Positions 1 through 5,957 of a DNA stretch of 5,957 bases are shown here, one piece after another (position 1 is the stretch's first letter; each line of letters opens with the position of its first letter). The notes below the pieces were generated by a model. That model was not told the origin of the DNA and did not search any database. It saw only the letters and a list, made by a program, of their open reading frames with translations. The position numbers and the translations under genes were made by a program. The stretch comes from Comamonadaceae bacterium (GTDB taxonomy: Bacteria; Pseudomonadota; Gammaproteobacteria; Burkholderiales; Burkholderiaceae_C): assembly GCA_947452325.1 (NCBI GenBank), contig CANGCZ010000109.1:1-5957 (forward strand). Reading direction: 5' to 3'.

Positions 1-722
1 ATGTGGCATTTATCCGGCATGTGATCCGCACAGACTCTTTTGCACAAGCGCAGCTGGATACCGGCTTGATTGAACGTGAAAAAGCGGGGTTGTTTGATCA
101 GCCAACCGTGTCAACGCAGCAGGCGGTCGCCAGCGCGATAGCTGCATTGTTACGAGCCGAAAATTCTGCTGACAATGGCTGGTCCGACCCCTGGTCTGTG
201 AGCAATAACTGGTTGATGCAAGGCGTTTCTAACCGCATATTTGAATTCACGGTGAATGGCATGCGCATTCAAGCCGTGTTGATCAGTCAAGTGCGCGGCG
301 GTATGCGTTTACGCATTGACGGTGTGGAGGCAGACTTCAGTTGGCGTGACTGCAACGGTGAATTGCAATTGCACTGGCATGAGCCAGACTGGCGTTGCCA
401 TGTGTATGCGAATGCGCTGGACTGGCACGTGTTCACTGATGCTGGTTACCGCAGCCTGACTTGGGTGGACCCGCTCGCTCACACCGCACAAGACGCTGCA
501 GCGGGCGGCAATCTGACCGCCCCTATGCCGGGCAAATTGCTCTCTTTTGCGGTCGCTGTCGGCGATAAGGTCACTGCTGGTCAGGCGCTGGCTGTCATGG
601 AAGCCATGAAAATGGAACACACGGTTGCTGCACCAGCTGACGGTACCGTGGCTGAATTGCTGTATGCCCCGGGTGACCAGGTAGCCGAGGGTGTTCCTTT
701 GTTGCGACTGGCGATGGATTGA
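1..722 (+). CDS. liuD: Methylcrotonoyl-CoA carboxylase alpha (biotin-carrying) subunit, C-terminal part
   Basis: This is the 3' end of a biotin-dependent acyl-CoA carboxylase alpha subunit; the gene begins upstream of the window. The frame is open from the first full codon at 3, and that GTG is an internal valine, not a start. The first ~55 residues (including LDTGLIERE) match the end of the biotin carboxylase module. Residues ~60-160 are the linking BT-type domain. Residues ~170-238 form a biotinyl domain with APMPGKLL and the biotin attachment motif EAMKMEH; the biotinylated lysine is encoded at 609-611. Enzymes of this layout carboxylate methylcrotonoyl-CoA in leucine degradation, with a separate beta subunit, in the cytoplasm. 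The leucine-specific assignment rests on remembered resemblance of the LDTGLIERE region and on gene order; a propionyl- or geranyl-CoA carboxylase remains possible. The stop is one base before the next gene's ATG, indicating co-transcription. Confidence 0.82.
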   Translation, partial: VAFIRHVIRTDSFAQAQLDTGLIEREKAGLFDQPTVSTQQAVASAIAALLRAENSADNGWSDPWSVSNNWLMQGVSNRIFEFTVNGMRIQAVLISQVRGGMRLRIDGVEADFSWRDCNGELQLHWHEPDWRCHVYANALDWHVFTDAGYRSLTWVDPLAHTAQDAAAGGNLTAPMPGKLLSFAVAVGDKVTAGQALAVMEAMKMEHTVAAPADGTVAELLYAPGDQVAEGVPLLRLAMD

Positions 723-723
723 C

Positions 724-975
724 ATGTCGCAGCCTCACACACCCTGGCAAAGTTTGCGTCAGCGCTGGCAGCAAGTCGATCGCACACCCCAAGGGCAACC
801 ACTCGTCTCACCTTGTATGTCTGTGTGCATCATGAAAACCGATGCGGATGAATGCCATGGATGCTTGCGCAGCTTAGATGAAATAGCCCGCTGGGGCATG
901 AGTTCACCGCAGCAACAACACGCTGTATGGCAGCGACTCGGTCAACGTATCAAACAACACTTTGAAGAGGGCTGA
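724..975 (+). CDS. DUF1289 family small four-cysteine protein
   Basis: This 83-residue protein of unknown function belongs to the DUF1289 family. The core is PCMSVCIMK followed by ECHGCLRSLDEIARW, giving four cysteines at residues 31, 35, 44 and 47 in a C-x3-C / C-x2-C arrangement. That pattern suggests a bound metal ion or Fe-S centre, but this is inference. There is no signal peptide or membrane segment, so it should be cytoplasmic. ATG 724 was chosen because it follows the upstream stop by one base and leaves a normal family length; a GTG at 691 would overlap the carboxylase coding end by 32 bases. No strong Shine-Dalgarno is visible, so translation may be coupled to the upstream gene. From memory, DUF1289 proteins often sit beside unrelated metabolic genes in proteobacteria, so the context says little about its role. 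Confidence 0.85.
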   Translation: MSQPHTPWQSLRQRWQQVDRTPQGQPLVSPCMSVCIMKTDADECHGCLRSLDEIARWGMSSPQQQHAVWQRLGQRIKQHFEEG

Positions 976-976
976 G

Positions 977-1618
977 ATGAAGCAATTGACTTTTTACTTT
1001 GACCTCATCAGCCCTTATGCTTATTTGGCTTTCCATCAATTACCGCTGGCATTGCAAGGCTTGAGCTATCAGGTGCGTTATCAGCCGGTGTTGTTTGGCG
1101 GGTTGCTGCAACACCACGGACAACTCGGCCCGGTAGAAGTCGTCGGTAAGCGCGAATGGACTTACCGCCAGTCTTTATGGCTAGGGCGACAACTCGGCAT
1201 TGATTTGAAATTGCCTGCTGCCCATCCCTTTAATCCGCTGCCGTTGTTGCGCTTGGCTATTGCCAGCGATGCACAAGGCTATCCGAACCGTTTTGTCTGC
1301 GACACCTTGTTCAAGTTTGTCTGGGCCAGCGGAAAGAATGTGTCTGACCCCGCACAAGTGGCGGAATTGGCGCAATTGTTTAACCTGTCCCGTTCGCCAG
1401 ACGCCGAGGATGTGAAAGCGCAACTTCGTAGCTTTACCGAACAAGCCATTGCAAACGATGTCTTCGGCGTGCCCGCGATTCAGGCGGATGACCAGATGTT
1501 CTGGGGATTTGATTCGCTTCCTATGCTGCGGCAATACCTTGAAGGCGACAACTGGTTTCACAGCACAGATTGGACAGACGCAGGCCAACTGCCGGTTGGC
1601 ATTGTGCGCAAGCGCTGA
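977..1618 (+). CDS. 2-hydroxychromene-2-carboxylate isomerase family protein (DsbA-like / kappa GST fold)
   Basis: This 213-residue protein resembles NahD-type isomerases, which use glutathione to isomerise 2-hydroxychromene-2-carboxylate in naphthalene catabolism. Visible family marks are the N-terminal FDLISPYAYLAF, where Ser12 sits at the position of the glutathione-contacting serine. Others are PVLFGGLL (37-44), HPFNPLPLLRL (83-93), the cis-proline motif VFGVPAI (162-168) and FWGFDSLPML (175-184). The fold is thioredoxin-like with a helical insert, and the protein is cytoplasmic. ATG 977 follows the DUF1289 stop by one base and has the ribosome site GAAGAGG at 964-970; a TTG at 962 would add five residues and is less likely. 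No other naphthalene genes are visible, so the true substrate is probably different, and the name reflects family rather than proven activity. It appears to close the operon begun by the carboxylase. Confidence 0.85.
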   Translation: MKQLTFYFDLISPYAYLAFHQLPLALQGLSYQVRYQPVLFGGLLQHHGQLGPVEVVGKREWTYRQSLWLGRQLGIDLKLPAAHPFNPLPLLRLAIASDAQGYPNRFVCDTLFKFVWASGKNVSDPAQVAELAQLFNLSRSPDAEDVKAQLRSFTEQAIANDVFGVPAIQADDQMFWGFDSLPMLRQYLEGDNWFHSTDWTDAGQLPVGIVRKR

Positions 1619-1642
1619 TCAGTCCGCATTATGAAATGAAGA

Positions 1643-1660
1643 CCAAGGGTTAGCCCTAGG
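1643..1660 (+). other. Imperfect hairpin after the isomerase gene
   Basis: CCAAGGG (1643-1649) can pair with CCCTAGG (1654-1660) around a TTAG loop, with one A-A mismatch. No T-run follows, so it does not qualify as an intrinsic terminator. It could be a weak 3' end structure or chance. The rest of the 1619-1759 gap shows short GTCAG/CTGAC repeats but no clear -35/-10 pair. Confidence 0.25.
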
Positions 1661-1759
1661 ATTGTCAGACTAAGTTCAGTTTAGCGTCAGTCGCTGGCAA
1701 GTAGTTACAACCAAAATACTGACAGACCCCTATTCAGCGGGCAATCCTAAGGAGACACC

Positions 1760-3523
1760 ATGGCCATCGTGCATGAAGACCGACCAATGTCGTCGGAAGA
1801 AAAGAAAGTGATTTTTGCCTCATCGCTCGGCACGGTGTTCGAGTGGTATGACTTTTACCTTTACGGCTCACTGGCCGCCATCATTGCCAAGCAGTTTTTC
1901 AGCGGTTTGGATCAAGGCTCTGCGTTTATTTTCGCCTTGCTGGCCTTTGCTGCCGGTTTCATCGTACGTCCTTTCGGTGCAATTTTCTTTGGCCGTTTAG
2001 GCGACATGATCGGGCGCAAATACACTTTTCTGGTCACCATTCTCATCATGGGTTTGTCGACGTTCATCGTCGGTGTGTTGCCCGGCTACGCCAGTATTGG
2101 TGTGGCAGCGCCTGTGATTTTGATTGCCTTGCGTTTGTTACAAGGATTGGCGCTTGGCGGTGAGTACGGCGGCGCTGCCACCTATGTGGCCGAGCACGCG
2201 CCTCACGGCAAACGTGGCGCTTACACCTCGTGGATTCAAACCACTGCCACGCTGGGCCTGTTCCTGTCGTTGCTGGTCATCTTGGGCACACGTACCGCCA
2301 TTGGCGAAGACGCTTTTGAAGCCTGGGGCTGGCGCATTCCTTTCCTGGTGTCTATCGCTTTGTTGGCCGTGTCGGTGTATATCCGCTTGTCCATGAACGA
2401 GTCACCTGCTTTCACCAAAATGAAGGCCGAGGGCAAAACCTCTAAAGCACCTTTGTCCGAGTCTTTCGGTCAATGGAAAAATTTGAAGATTGTGATTTTG
2501 GCCCTGATTGGTTTGACCGCAGGCCAAGCCGTGGTCTGGTACACCGGCCAGTTTTACGCTTTGTTCTTCTTGACGCAGGCCTTGAAAGTCGACGGCGCAA
2601 CAGCGAATTTGTTCGTGGCAGCCTCGCTTGTCATCGGCACGCCTTTTTTCATCATCTTCGGCGCCATGTCCGACAAGATCGGCCGCAAGCCCATCATCAT
2701 GCTGGGTTGCTTGCTGGCGGTTCTCAGCTATTTCTTTGTGTTTGAGCAATTGACCAAGGCGGCCAACCCTGACTTGCATGCTGCTCAGCAAGCCAACAAA
2801 GTGGTGGTGGTGGCTGATCCTGCCGAATGTTCTTTTCAGTTCAACCCCACAGGTACGGTCAAGTTCACATCGTCTTGTGACATAGCCAAACAAAAACTGG
2901 CCAGCAACTCTGTCAGCTATTCAAACGAAATCGCTCCACCCGGTACCCCGGCCATCATCAAAGTCGGCGAAACCGTGATCTCTACCGTTGTCACGCCGGA
3001 AGATGTGGCCACAGCCAAAGAAGCCGCTGAGAAAAAACTCGAAGACCTCAAGGCGGCTGATGTGGTGGACCCCAAGGCAGTGAAAAAAGCCGAAGATGCG
3101 CTGAAAAATTTGTCGGATGAAAAGAAAAGCCGGGATGCTGTCATCACTGCCAACCTGAGCGCGACCTTGAAGGCAGCGGGTTACCCTGCCAAGGCAGACC
3201 CGATGAAGGTCAATAAGCCGGTCGTCATCCTGATCCTGACCTACCTGGTGATTCTGGTGACCATGGTGTATGGACCTATCGCTGCCATGTTGGTAGAGAT
3301 GTTCCCCACCCGCATCCGCTATACATCTATGTCTTTGCCCTATCACATTGGTAACGGCTGGTTCGGCGGTTTGCTGCCCACCACCGCGTTTGCCATCGTG
3401 GCGCAAACAGGCAATATGTACAACGGTTTGTGGTACCCCATCATCATTGCCGGTGCCACATTCATCATTGGTACTTTGTTCATCAAGGAAACCAAAGATG
3501 TGGACATTTACGCTGACGACTAA
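1760..3523 (+). CDS. MHS-family major facilitator transporter with large periplasmic insertion
   Basis: This 587-residue inner-membrane protein belongs to the metabolite:H+ symporter group (relatives: ProP, ShiA, KgtP), which carry organic acids or zwitterions with protons. Diagnostic stretches are GTVFEWYDFYLYG in helix 1, the cytoplasmic loop 2-3 motif GRLGDMIGRK (78-87), GGEYGGAATYVAEHAP (133-148) and the second-half repeat GAMSDKIGRKP (301-311). Twelve membrane helices can be placed, helix 12 ending near residue 575. Family members are usually about 430-500 residues. The excess lies between helix 9 (~311-330) and helix 10 (~486-510), an outside-facing loop if the N-terminus is cytoplasmic. 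ATG 1760 is supported by AAGGAG at 1749-1754. The gene is monocistronic between a 141-bp gap and a strong terminator. The substrate cannot be named; neighbouring catabolic and amino-acid uptake genes make a carboxylate or amino-acid derivative reasonable. Confidence 0.9.
   Translation: MAIVHEDRPMSSEEKKVIFASSLGTVFEWYDFYLYGSLAAIIAKQFFSGLDQGSAFIFALLAFAAGFIVRPFGAIFFGRLGDMIGRKYTFLVTILIMGLSTFIVGVLPGYASIGVAAPVILIALRLLQGLALGGEYGGAATYVAEHAPHGKRGAYTSWIQTTATLGLFLSLLVILGTRTAIGEDAFEAWGWRIPFLVSIALLAVSVYIRLSMNESPAFTKMKAEGKTSKAPLSESFGQWKNLKIVILALIGLTAGQAVVWYTGQFYALFFLTQALKVDGATANLFVAASLVIGTPFFIIFGAMSDKIGRKPIIMLGCLLAVLSYFFVFEQLTKAANPDLHAAQQANKVVVVADPAECSFQFNPTGTVKFTSSCDIAKQKLASNSVSYSNEIAPPGTPAIIKVGETVISTVVTPEDVATAKEAAEKKLEDLKAADVVDPKAVKKAEDALKNLSDEKKSRDAVITANLSATLKAAGYPAKADPMKVNKPVVILILTYLVILVTMVYGPIAAMLVEMFPTRIRYTSMSLPYHIGNGWFGGLLPTTAFAIVAQTGNMYNGLWYPIIIAGATFIIGTLFIKETKDVDIYADD
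2750..3214 (+). other. Inserted domain of the MHS transporter (residues ~331-485)
   Basis: This in-frame segment encodes the extra ~155 residues absent from ordinary MHS transporters. It begins with an Ala/Gln-rich stretch, then a part with two cysteines (Cys357 in DPAECSFQF and Cys373 in FTSSCDIAK) spaced 16 apart. A beta-rich piece follows (~395-412). Next is a Lys/Glu/Ala-rich segment (~413-457) that reads as helical, possibly coiled-coil. Topology places it in the periplasm, where the cysteines could form a disulfide; this is inference. Codon use looks like that of the flanking membrane parts, so I see no sign of recent acquisition. Confidence 0.7.
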
Positions 3524-3546
3524 TCCCATCTGTCAATGAATCAGCC

Positions 3547-3576
3547 AGCCCTCCCCTCGTGGAGGGCTTTTTTTTT
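3547..3576 (+). terminator. Rho-independent terminator of the MHS transporter gene
   Basis: GCCCTCC (3548-3554) pairs perfectly with GGAGGGC (3561-3567) around a six-base loop. An outer A-T pair (3547 with 3568) extends the stem, and nine T residues follow (3568-3576). It lies 23 bases after the transporter stop codon. This is a textbook intrinsic terminator and separates the transporter from the liv operon. Confidence 0.95.
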
Positions 3577-3578
3577 CC

Positions 3579-3584
3579 TACAAT
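3579..3584 (+). promoter_or_regulatory. Candidate -10 element of the liv operon
   Basis: TACAAT, followed by CG, differs from the sigma-70 -10 consensus at one base and resembles common betaproteobacterial -10 boxes. Transcription would start near 3591, giving a leader of about 20 bases before the livH start. No good -35 is seen at the right distance, because that region is the terminator hairpin. The call rests on the -10 and its position alone. Confidence 0.45.
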
Positions 3585-3596
3585 CGCGCACCCTCT

Positions 3597-3601
3597 AGGA
3601 G
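3597..3601 (+). promoter_or_regulatory. livH ribosome binding site that points to an ATC start
   Basis: AGGAG lies eight bases before ATC 3610, ideal spacing for a start at that codon. The nearest downstream near-cognate or canonical codons, CTG 3619 and GTG 3646, lie 17 and 44 bases away. The only upstream canonical codon in frame is GTG 3559, inside the terminator hairpin and before this site. Confidence 0.65.
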
Positions 3602-3609
3602 CAGTCCAC

Positions 3610-4539
3610 ATCGATATCCTGATCCAACAAATCATCAATGGCCTGGTGCTCGGCAGCATGTATGCGCTGGTGGCCTTGGGCTACACCATGGTTTACGGCA
3701 TCATCAACCTGATCAACTTTGCGCACGGTGAAGTATTGATGGTCGGTGCGTTGACCAGTTGGACCGTGATCGGCGTGTTGCAGGAATACACCCCCGGCAT
3801 GCCAGGTTGGTTGATGTTGCTGATCTCTTTGGTATGCGCCTGCGTTGTGGCCGCTACTTTGAATTTTGCGATTGAAAAAATCGCTTACCGGCCTTTGCGC
3901 GGTGCCCCCAAGCTGGCGCCGTTGATCACTGCCATCGGCATGTCAATCCTGTTGCAGACATTGGCCATGGTGATCTGGAAACCGAATTACAAATCCTTTC
4001 CTACTTTGCTTCCCAGTGAACCTATTCCCATCGGTGGCGCGGTCATCACCCCCACTCAAATATTGATTTTGGCTGTCACCGCGATGGCACTTGCTTTGCT
4101 GATGTGGCTGGTCAACGGCACACGACTGGGCCGCGCCATGCGCGCTACAGCGGAGAACCCGCGCGTCGCTGCGCTGATGGGCGTGAAGCCTGACATGGTG
4201 ATTTCCGCCACCTTTGTCATCGGTGCCGTGCTGGCGGCATTGGCGGGTGTGATGTGGGCTTCCAATTACGGCACGGTGCAACACGGCATGGGCTTTCTAC
4301 CCGGACTCAAAGCATTCACCGCCGCTGTTTTTGGTGGCATTGGAAATTTGGCTGGCGCGGTAGTCGGTGGCATTTTGCTCGGGCTGATAGAAGCGATTGC
4401 CTCGGGCTATATCGGCGACCTGACCGGCGGTGTGCTGGGCAGCCATTACGCGGATATTTTTGCTTTTGTGGTGTTGATCATCATGTTGACTTTGCGGCCC
4501 TCAGGCTTGCTGGGTGAGCGTGTGGCGGACAGGGCTTGA
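3610..4539 (+). CDS. livH: Branched-chain amino acid ABC transporter permease LivH
   Basis: LivH is one of two inner-membrane permeases that, with LivM, LivG, LivF and a periplasmic binding protein, import leucine, isoleucine, valine or related amino acids. The N-terminal DILIQQIINGLVLGSMYAL and the segment GYTMVYGIINLINFAHGE (24-41) are characteristic. RLGRAMRATAENPRVAALMG (172-191) is the cytoplasmic loop expected to contact the ATPases. About eight membrane helices are readable, and the protein ends with TLRPSGLLGE. Starting at ATC 3610 gives 309 residues, the normal family length (E. coli LivH is 308), and relatives typically begin Met-Asp-Ile at this point. ATC would be a rare initiator; alternatives are GTG 3559 (inside the terminator, unlikely), CTG 3619, GTG 3646 or ATG 3658, the last two cutting into helix 1. 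The gene's identity is firm; the start is uncertain. Confidence 0.92.
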   Translation: MDILIQQIINGLVLGSMYALVALGYTMVYGIINLINFAHGEVLMVGALTSWTVIGVLQEYTPGMPGWLMLLISLVCACVVAATLNFAIEKIAYRPLRGAPKLAPLITAIGMSILLQTLAMVIWKPNYKSFPTLLPSEPIPIGGAVITPTQILILAVTAMALALLMWLVNGTRLGRAMRATAENPRVAALMGVKPDMVISATFVIGAVLAALAGVMWASNYGTVQHGMGFLPGLKAFTAAVFGGIGNLAGAVVGGILLGLIEAIASGYIGDLTGGVLGSHYADIFAFVVLIIMLTLRPSGLLGERVADRA

Positions 4540-4540
4540 T

Positions 4541-5638
4541 ATGAAGCCAACGCATACAACCCCCTACACCCGTTACGCCATGTGGGCCGTGTTGCTGTTG
4601 GTATTGCCGCTGGGCTTGCAAACCATAGGCAACGGTTGGGTGCGTATTGCTGACATGGCTTTGTTGTATGTGTTGCTGGCTTTGGGTTTGAATATTGTGG
4701 TGGGGTATGCCGGTTTGCTCGACTTGGGGTTCGTGGCTTTTTTCGCCGTCGGCGCTTACATGTTCGGTTTGCTGGCCTCGCCGCATTTGACAGATACGTT
4801 TCCGGCCATTGCCACCATGTTCCCCGGTGGCTTGCACACGCCTTTGTGGGCAGTCATTCCTTTGGGCGCAGGTCTCGCAGGTTTGTTCGGCGTGTTGCTG
4901 GGCGCACCTACATTGAAATTGCGTGGAGATTACCTGGCGATAGTCACGCTGGGCTTTGGTGAAATCATCCGCGTCTTCATGAACAATTTGGACAATCCGG
5001 TCAACATCACCAACGGGCCCAAAGGCTTGGGTCAGATTGACGCCATGACGGTGATGGGTCATCCGCTGTCGCGCAAACTGGATTTGGGTTTCATTGAATT
5101 GCCCGGCGTCACGCAGTACTACTATCTTTTTTTGTTGGTGGTCCTGGTCAGCGCGCTCATTTGTTACCGCTTGGAACGTTCGCGCATCGGACGCGCCTGG
5201 ATGGCGATTCGGGAAGACGAAATCGCAGCCAAGGCCATGGGCTTGAACACCCGCGATCTCAAACTCATGGCCTTTGGCATGGGTGCGGCTTTCGGCGGTG
5301 TGGCCGGGGTGTTGTTCTCTTCTTTCCAAGGTTTTGTGTCGCCCGAATCCTTTAGCTTGATGGAGTCGGTGATGATTGTTGCCATGGTGGTTTTGGGCGG
5401 TTTGGGTCATTTGCCGGGCGTGATTTTGGGCGCGGTGTTATTGTCGGCTCTGCCCGAAGTGTTGCGCTATGTGGCCGGACCGTTACAGCAAATGACCGAT
5501 GGCCGTTTGGACGCAGCCATTCTTCGCCAACTCTTGATCGCGATGGCGATGATCCTCATCATGTTGTGGCGCCCGCGTGGTTTGTGGCCTGCGCCTGAAC
5601 ACGGCAAAGCCTTGCCTGCAGACAAGAGGTCTGCATGA
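4541..5638 (+). CDS. livM: Branched-chain amino acid ABC transporter permease LivM
   Basis: LivM is the second permease, pairing with LivH in the inner membrane. Family hallmarks are LNIVVGYAGLLDLG (50-63), LRGDYLAIVTLGFGEIIR (127-144) and GRAWMAIREDEIAAKAMGLN (217-236). The last is the cytoplasmic loop that couples to the ATPase subunits. MVVLGGLGHLPGVILGA (282-298) and the C-terminal RPRGLWP (344-350) also fit. The length, 365 residues, is within the usual range for this transporter class, though shorter than E. coli LivM (425). ATG 4541 is one base after the livH stop; no strong ribosome site precedes it, so coupled translation is likely. An in-frame GTG at 4514 would overlap livH by 26 bases and is less likely. 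The stop overlaps the livG start by four bases. Specificity within the hydrophobic amino-acid family cannot be read from the permease alone. Confidence 0.94.
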   Translation: MKPTHTTPYTRYAMWAVLLLVLPLGLQTIGNGWVRIADMALLYVLLALGLNIVVGYAGLLDLGFVAFFAVGAYMFGLLASPHLTDTFPAIATMFPGGLHTPLWAVIPLGAGLAGLFGVLLGAPTLKLRGDYLAIVTLGFGEIIRVFMNNLDNPVNITNGPKGLGQIDAMTVMGHPLSRKLDLGFIELPGVTQYYYLFLLVVLVSALICYRLERSRIGRAWMAIREDEIAAKAMGLNTRDLKLMAFGMGAAFGGVAGVLFSSFQGFVSPESFSLMESVMIVAMVVLGGLGHLPGVILGAVLLSALPEVLRYVAGPLQQMTDGRLDAAILRQLLIAMAMILIMLWRPRGLWPAPEHGKALPADKRSA

Positions 5639-5957
5639 ATACGCCGGTGTTGAATGTGCAAGGCATCTCCAAACGCTTTGGCGGCTTGCAAGCGCTGAGC
5701 GATGTGGGCATGACGATTCAACGCGGTCAAGTCTATGGATTGATTGGCCCCAATGGTGCCGGCAAAACCACGTTCTTCAATGTGATCACCGGTTTGTATG
5801 CGCCGGATACTGGCAGTTTTGAATTGGCTGGCAAAACCTATCAACCGACTGCGGTGCATGAAGTGGCCAAGGCCGGCATTGCCCGCACGTTTCAAAACAT
5901 CCGTTTGTTTGCCGAAATGACGGCGCTGGAAAACGTCATGGTCGGGCGGCATGTGCG
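5635..5957 (+). CDS. livG: Branched-chain amino acid ABC transporter ATP-binding protein LivG, N-terminal part
   Basis: This is the first 107 residues of the cytoplasmic ATPase subunit; the gene runs past the window end. It opens with MNTPVLNVQGISKRFGGLQAL. It has a complete Walker A motif GPNGAGKTT (38-46) and the Q-loop segment ARTFQNIRLF (83-92) with Gln87. That sequence is characteristic of LivG rather than LivF, where the corresponding stretch usually reads differently. The signature LSGGQ and Walker B motifs would lie downstream. The start ATG overlaps the livM stop as ATGA, and AAGAGG at 5624-5629 is a good ribosome site five bases before it. LivF and possibly the binding protein are expected further on. 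Confidence 0.93.
   Translation, partial: MNTPVLNVQGISKRFGGLQALSDVGMTIQRGQVYGLIGPNGAGKTTFFNVITGLYAPDTGSFELAGKTYQPTAVHEVAKAGIARTFQNIRLFAEMTALENVMVGRHV

Noticed and set aside
691..723. Earlier GTG start for the DUF1289 gene
   Set aside because: It would add 11 residues of unlike sequence read from within the carboxylase biotinyl domain; ATG 724 fits the junction and family length better.
1662..1690. Possible sigma-70 promoter using TTGTCA as -35
   Set aside because: No acceptable -10 hexamer is found at 16-18 bases downstream.
1694..1710. Possible sigma-54 promoter (CTGGCA ... TTAC) before the MHS gene
   Set aside because: The spacing between the GG and the -12 element is one base too short and the essential GC is not conserved.
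2921..3529. 202-codon open frame on the - strand opposite the MHS transporter
   Set aside because: It lies wholly opposite a well-supported gene, has Asp/His/Gly-rich low-information sequence and resembles no protein family.
3559..3609. N-terminal extension of LivH starting at GTG 3559
   Set aside because: The GTG is in the loop of the terminator hairpin and the T-run would encode three Phe residues. It is upstream of the likely transcript start and lacks a ribosome site of its own.
4481..5410. 309-codon open frame on the - strand opposite livH/livM
   Set aside because: It is the antisense shadow of clear livH and livM coding sequence. Its Gln/His-rich composition is what reverse-complemented hydrophobic codons yield, and no family motif is visible.

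Overview
The window looks like a chromosomal segment of a betaproteobacterium, most likely Burkholderiales (Comamonadaceae-like). This rests on moderate GC content, the protein style, a TACAATCG-type -10 element and the gene neighbourhood. It is inference, since no 16S or other marker gene is present. Every real gene lies on the + strand.

Left block (1-1618): a tight three-gene unit. It starts with the 3' end of a biotin-carrying acyl-CoA carboxylase alpha subunit, most likely methylcrotonoyl-CoA carboxylase of leucine breakdown. Next come a small four-cysteine DUF1289 protein and a DsbA-fold 2-hydroxychromene-2-carboxylate isomerase-type protein. The genes are separated by single bases. The following 141-bp gap (1619-1759) holds only a weak hairpin and short inverted repeats; I find no convincing promoter there.

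Middle block (1760-3576): one gene for a major facilitator transporter of the metabolite:H+ symporter (MHS) type. It ends in a textbook rho-independent terminator. The protein is about 150 residues longer than normal because of an extra domain in a loop predicted to be periplasmic. This domain has two cysteines and a charged helical stretch.

Right block (3579-5957): the start of a branched-chain/hydrophobic amino-acid ABC transporter operon, livH-livM-livG, with livG cut by the window end. A -10-like promoter element lies just after the terminator T-run. At the expected livH start, a good ribosome binding site is followed by ATC instead of ATG.

Functionally, the left block probably catabolises leucine-type carbon skeletons and the right block imports branched-chain or related amino acids. 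The MHS transporter between them probably moves an organic acid or zwitterion across the inner membrane. No mobile element, CRISPR array, tRNA or rRNA was seen. The most notable points are the enlarged MHS transporter and the apparent non-canonical livH start; neither amounts to a demonstrated new system.
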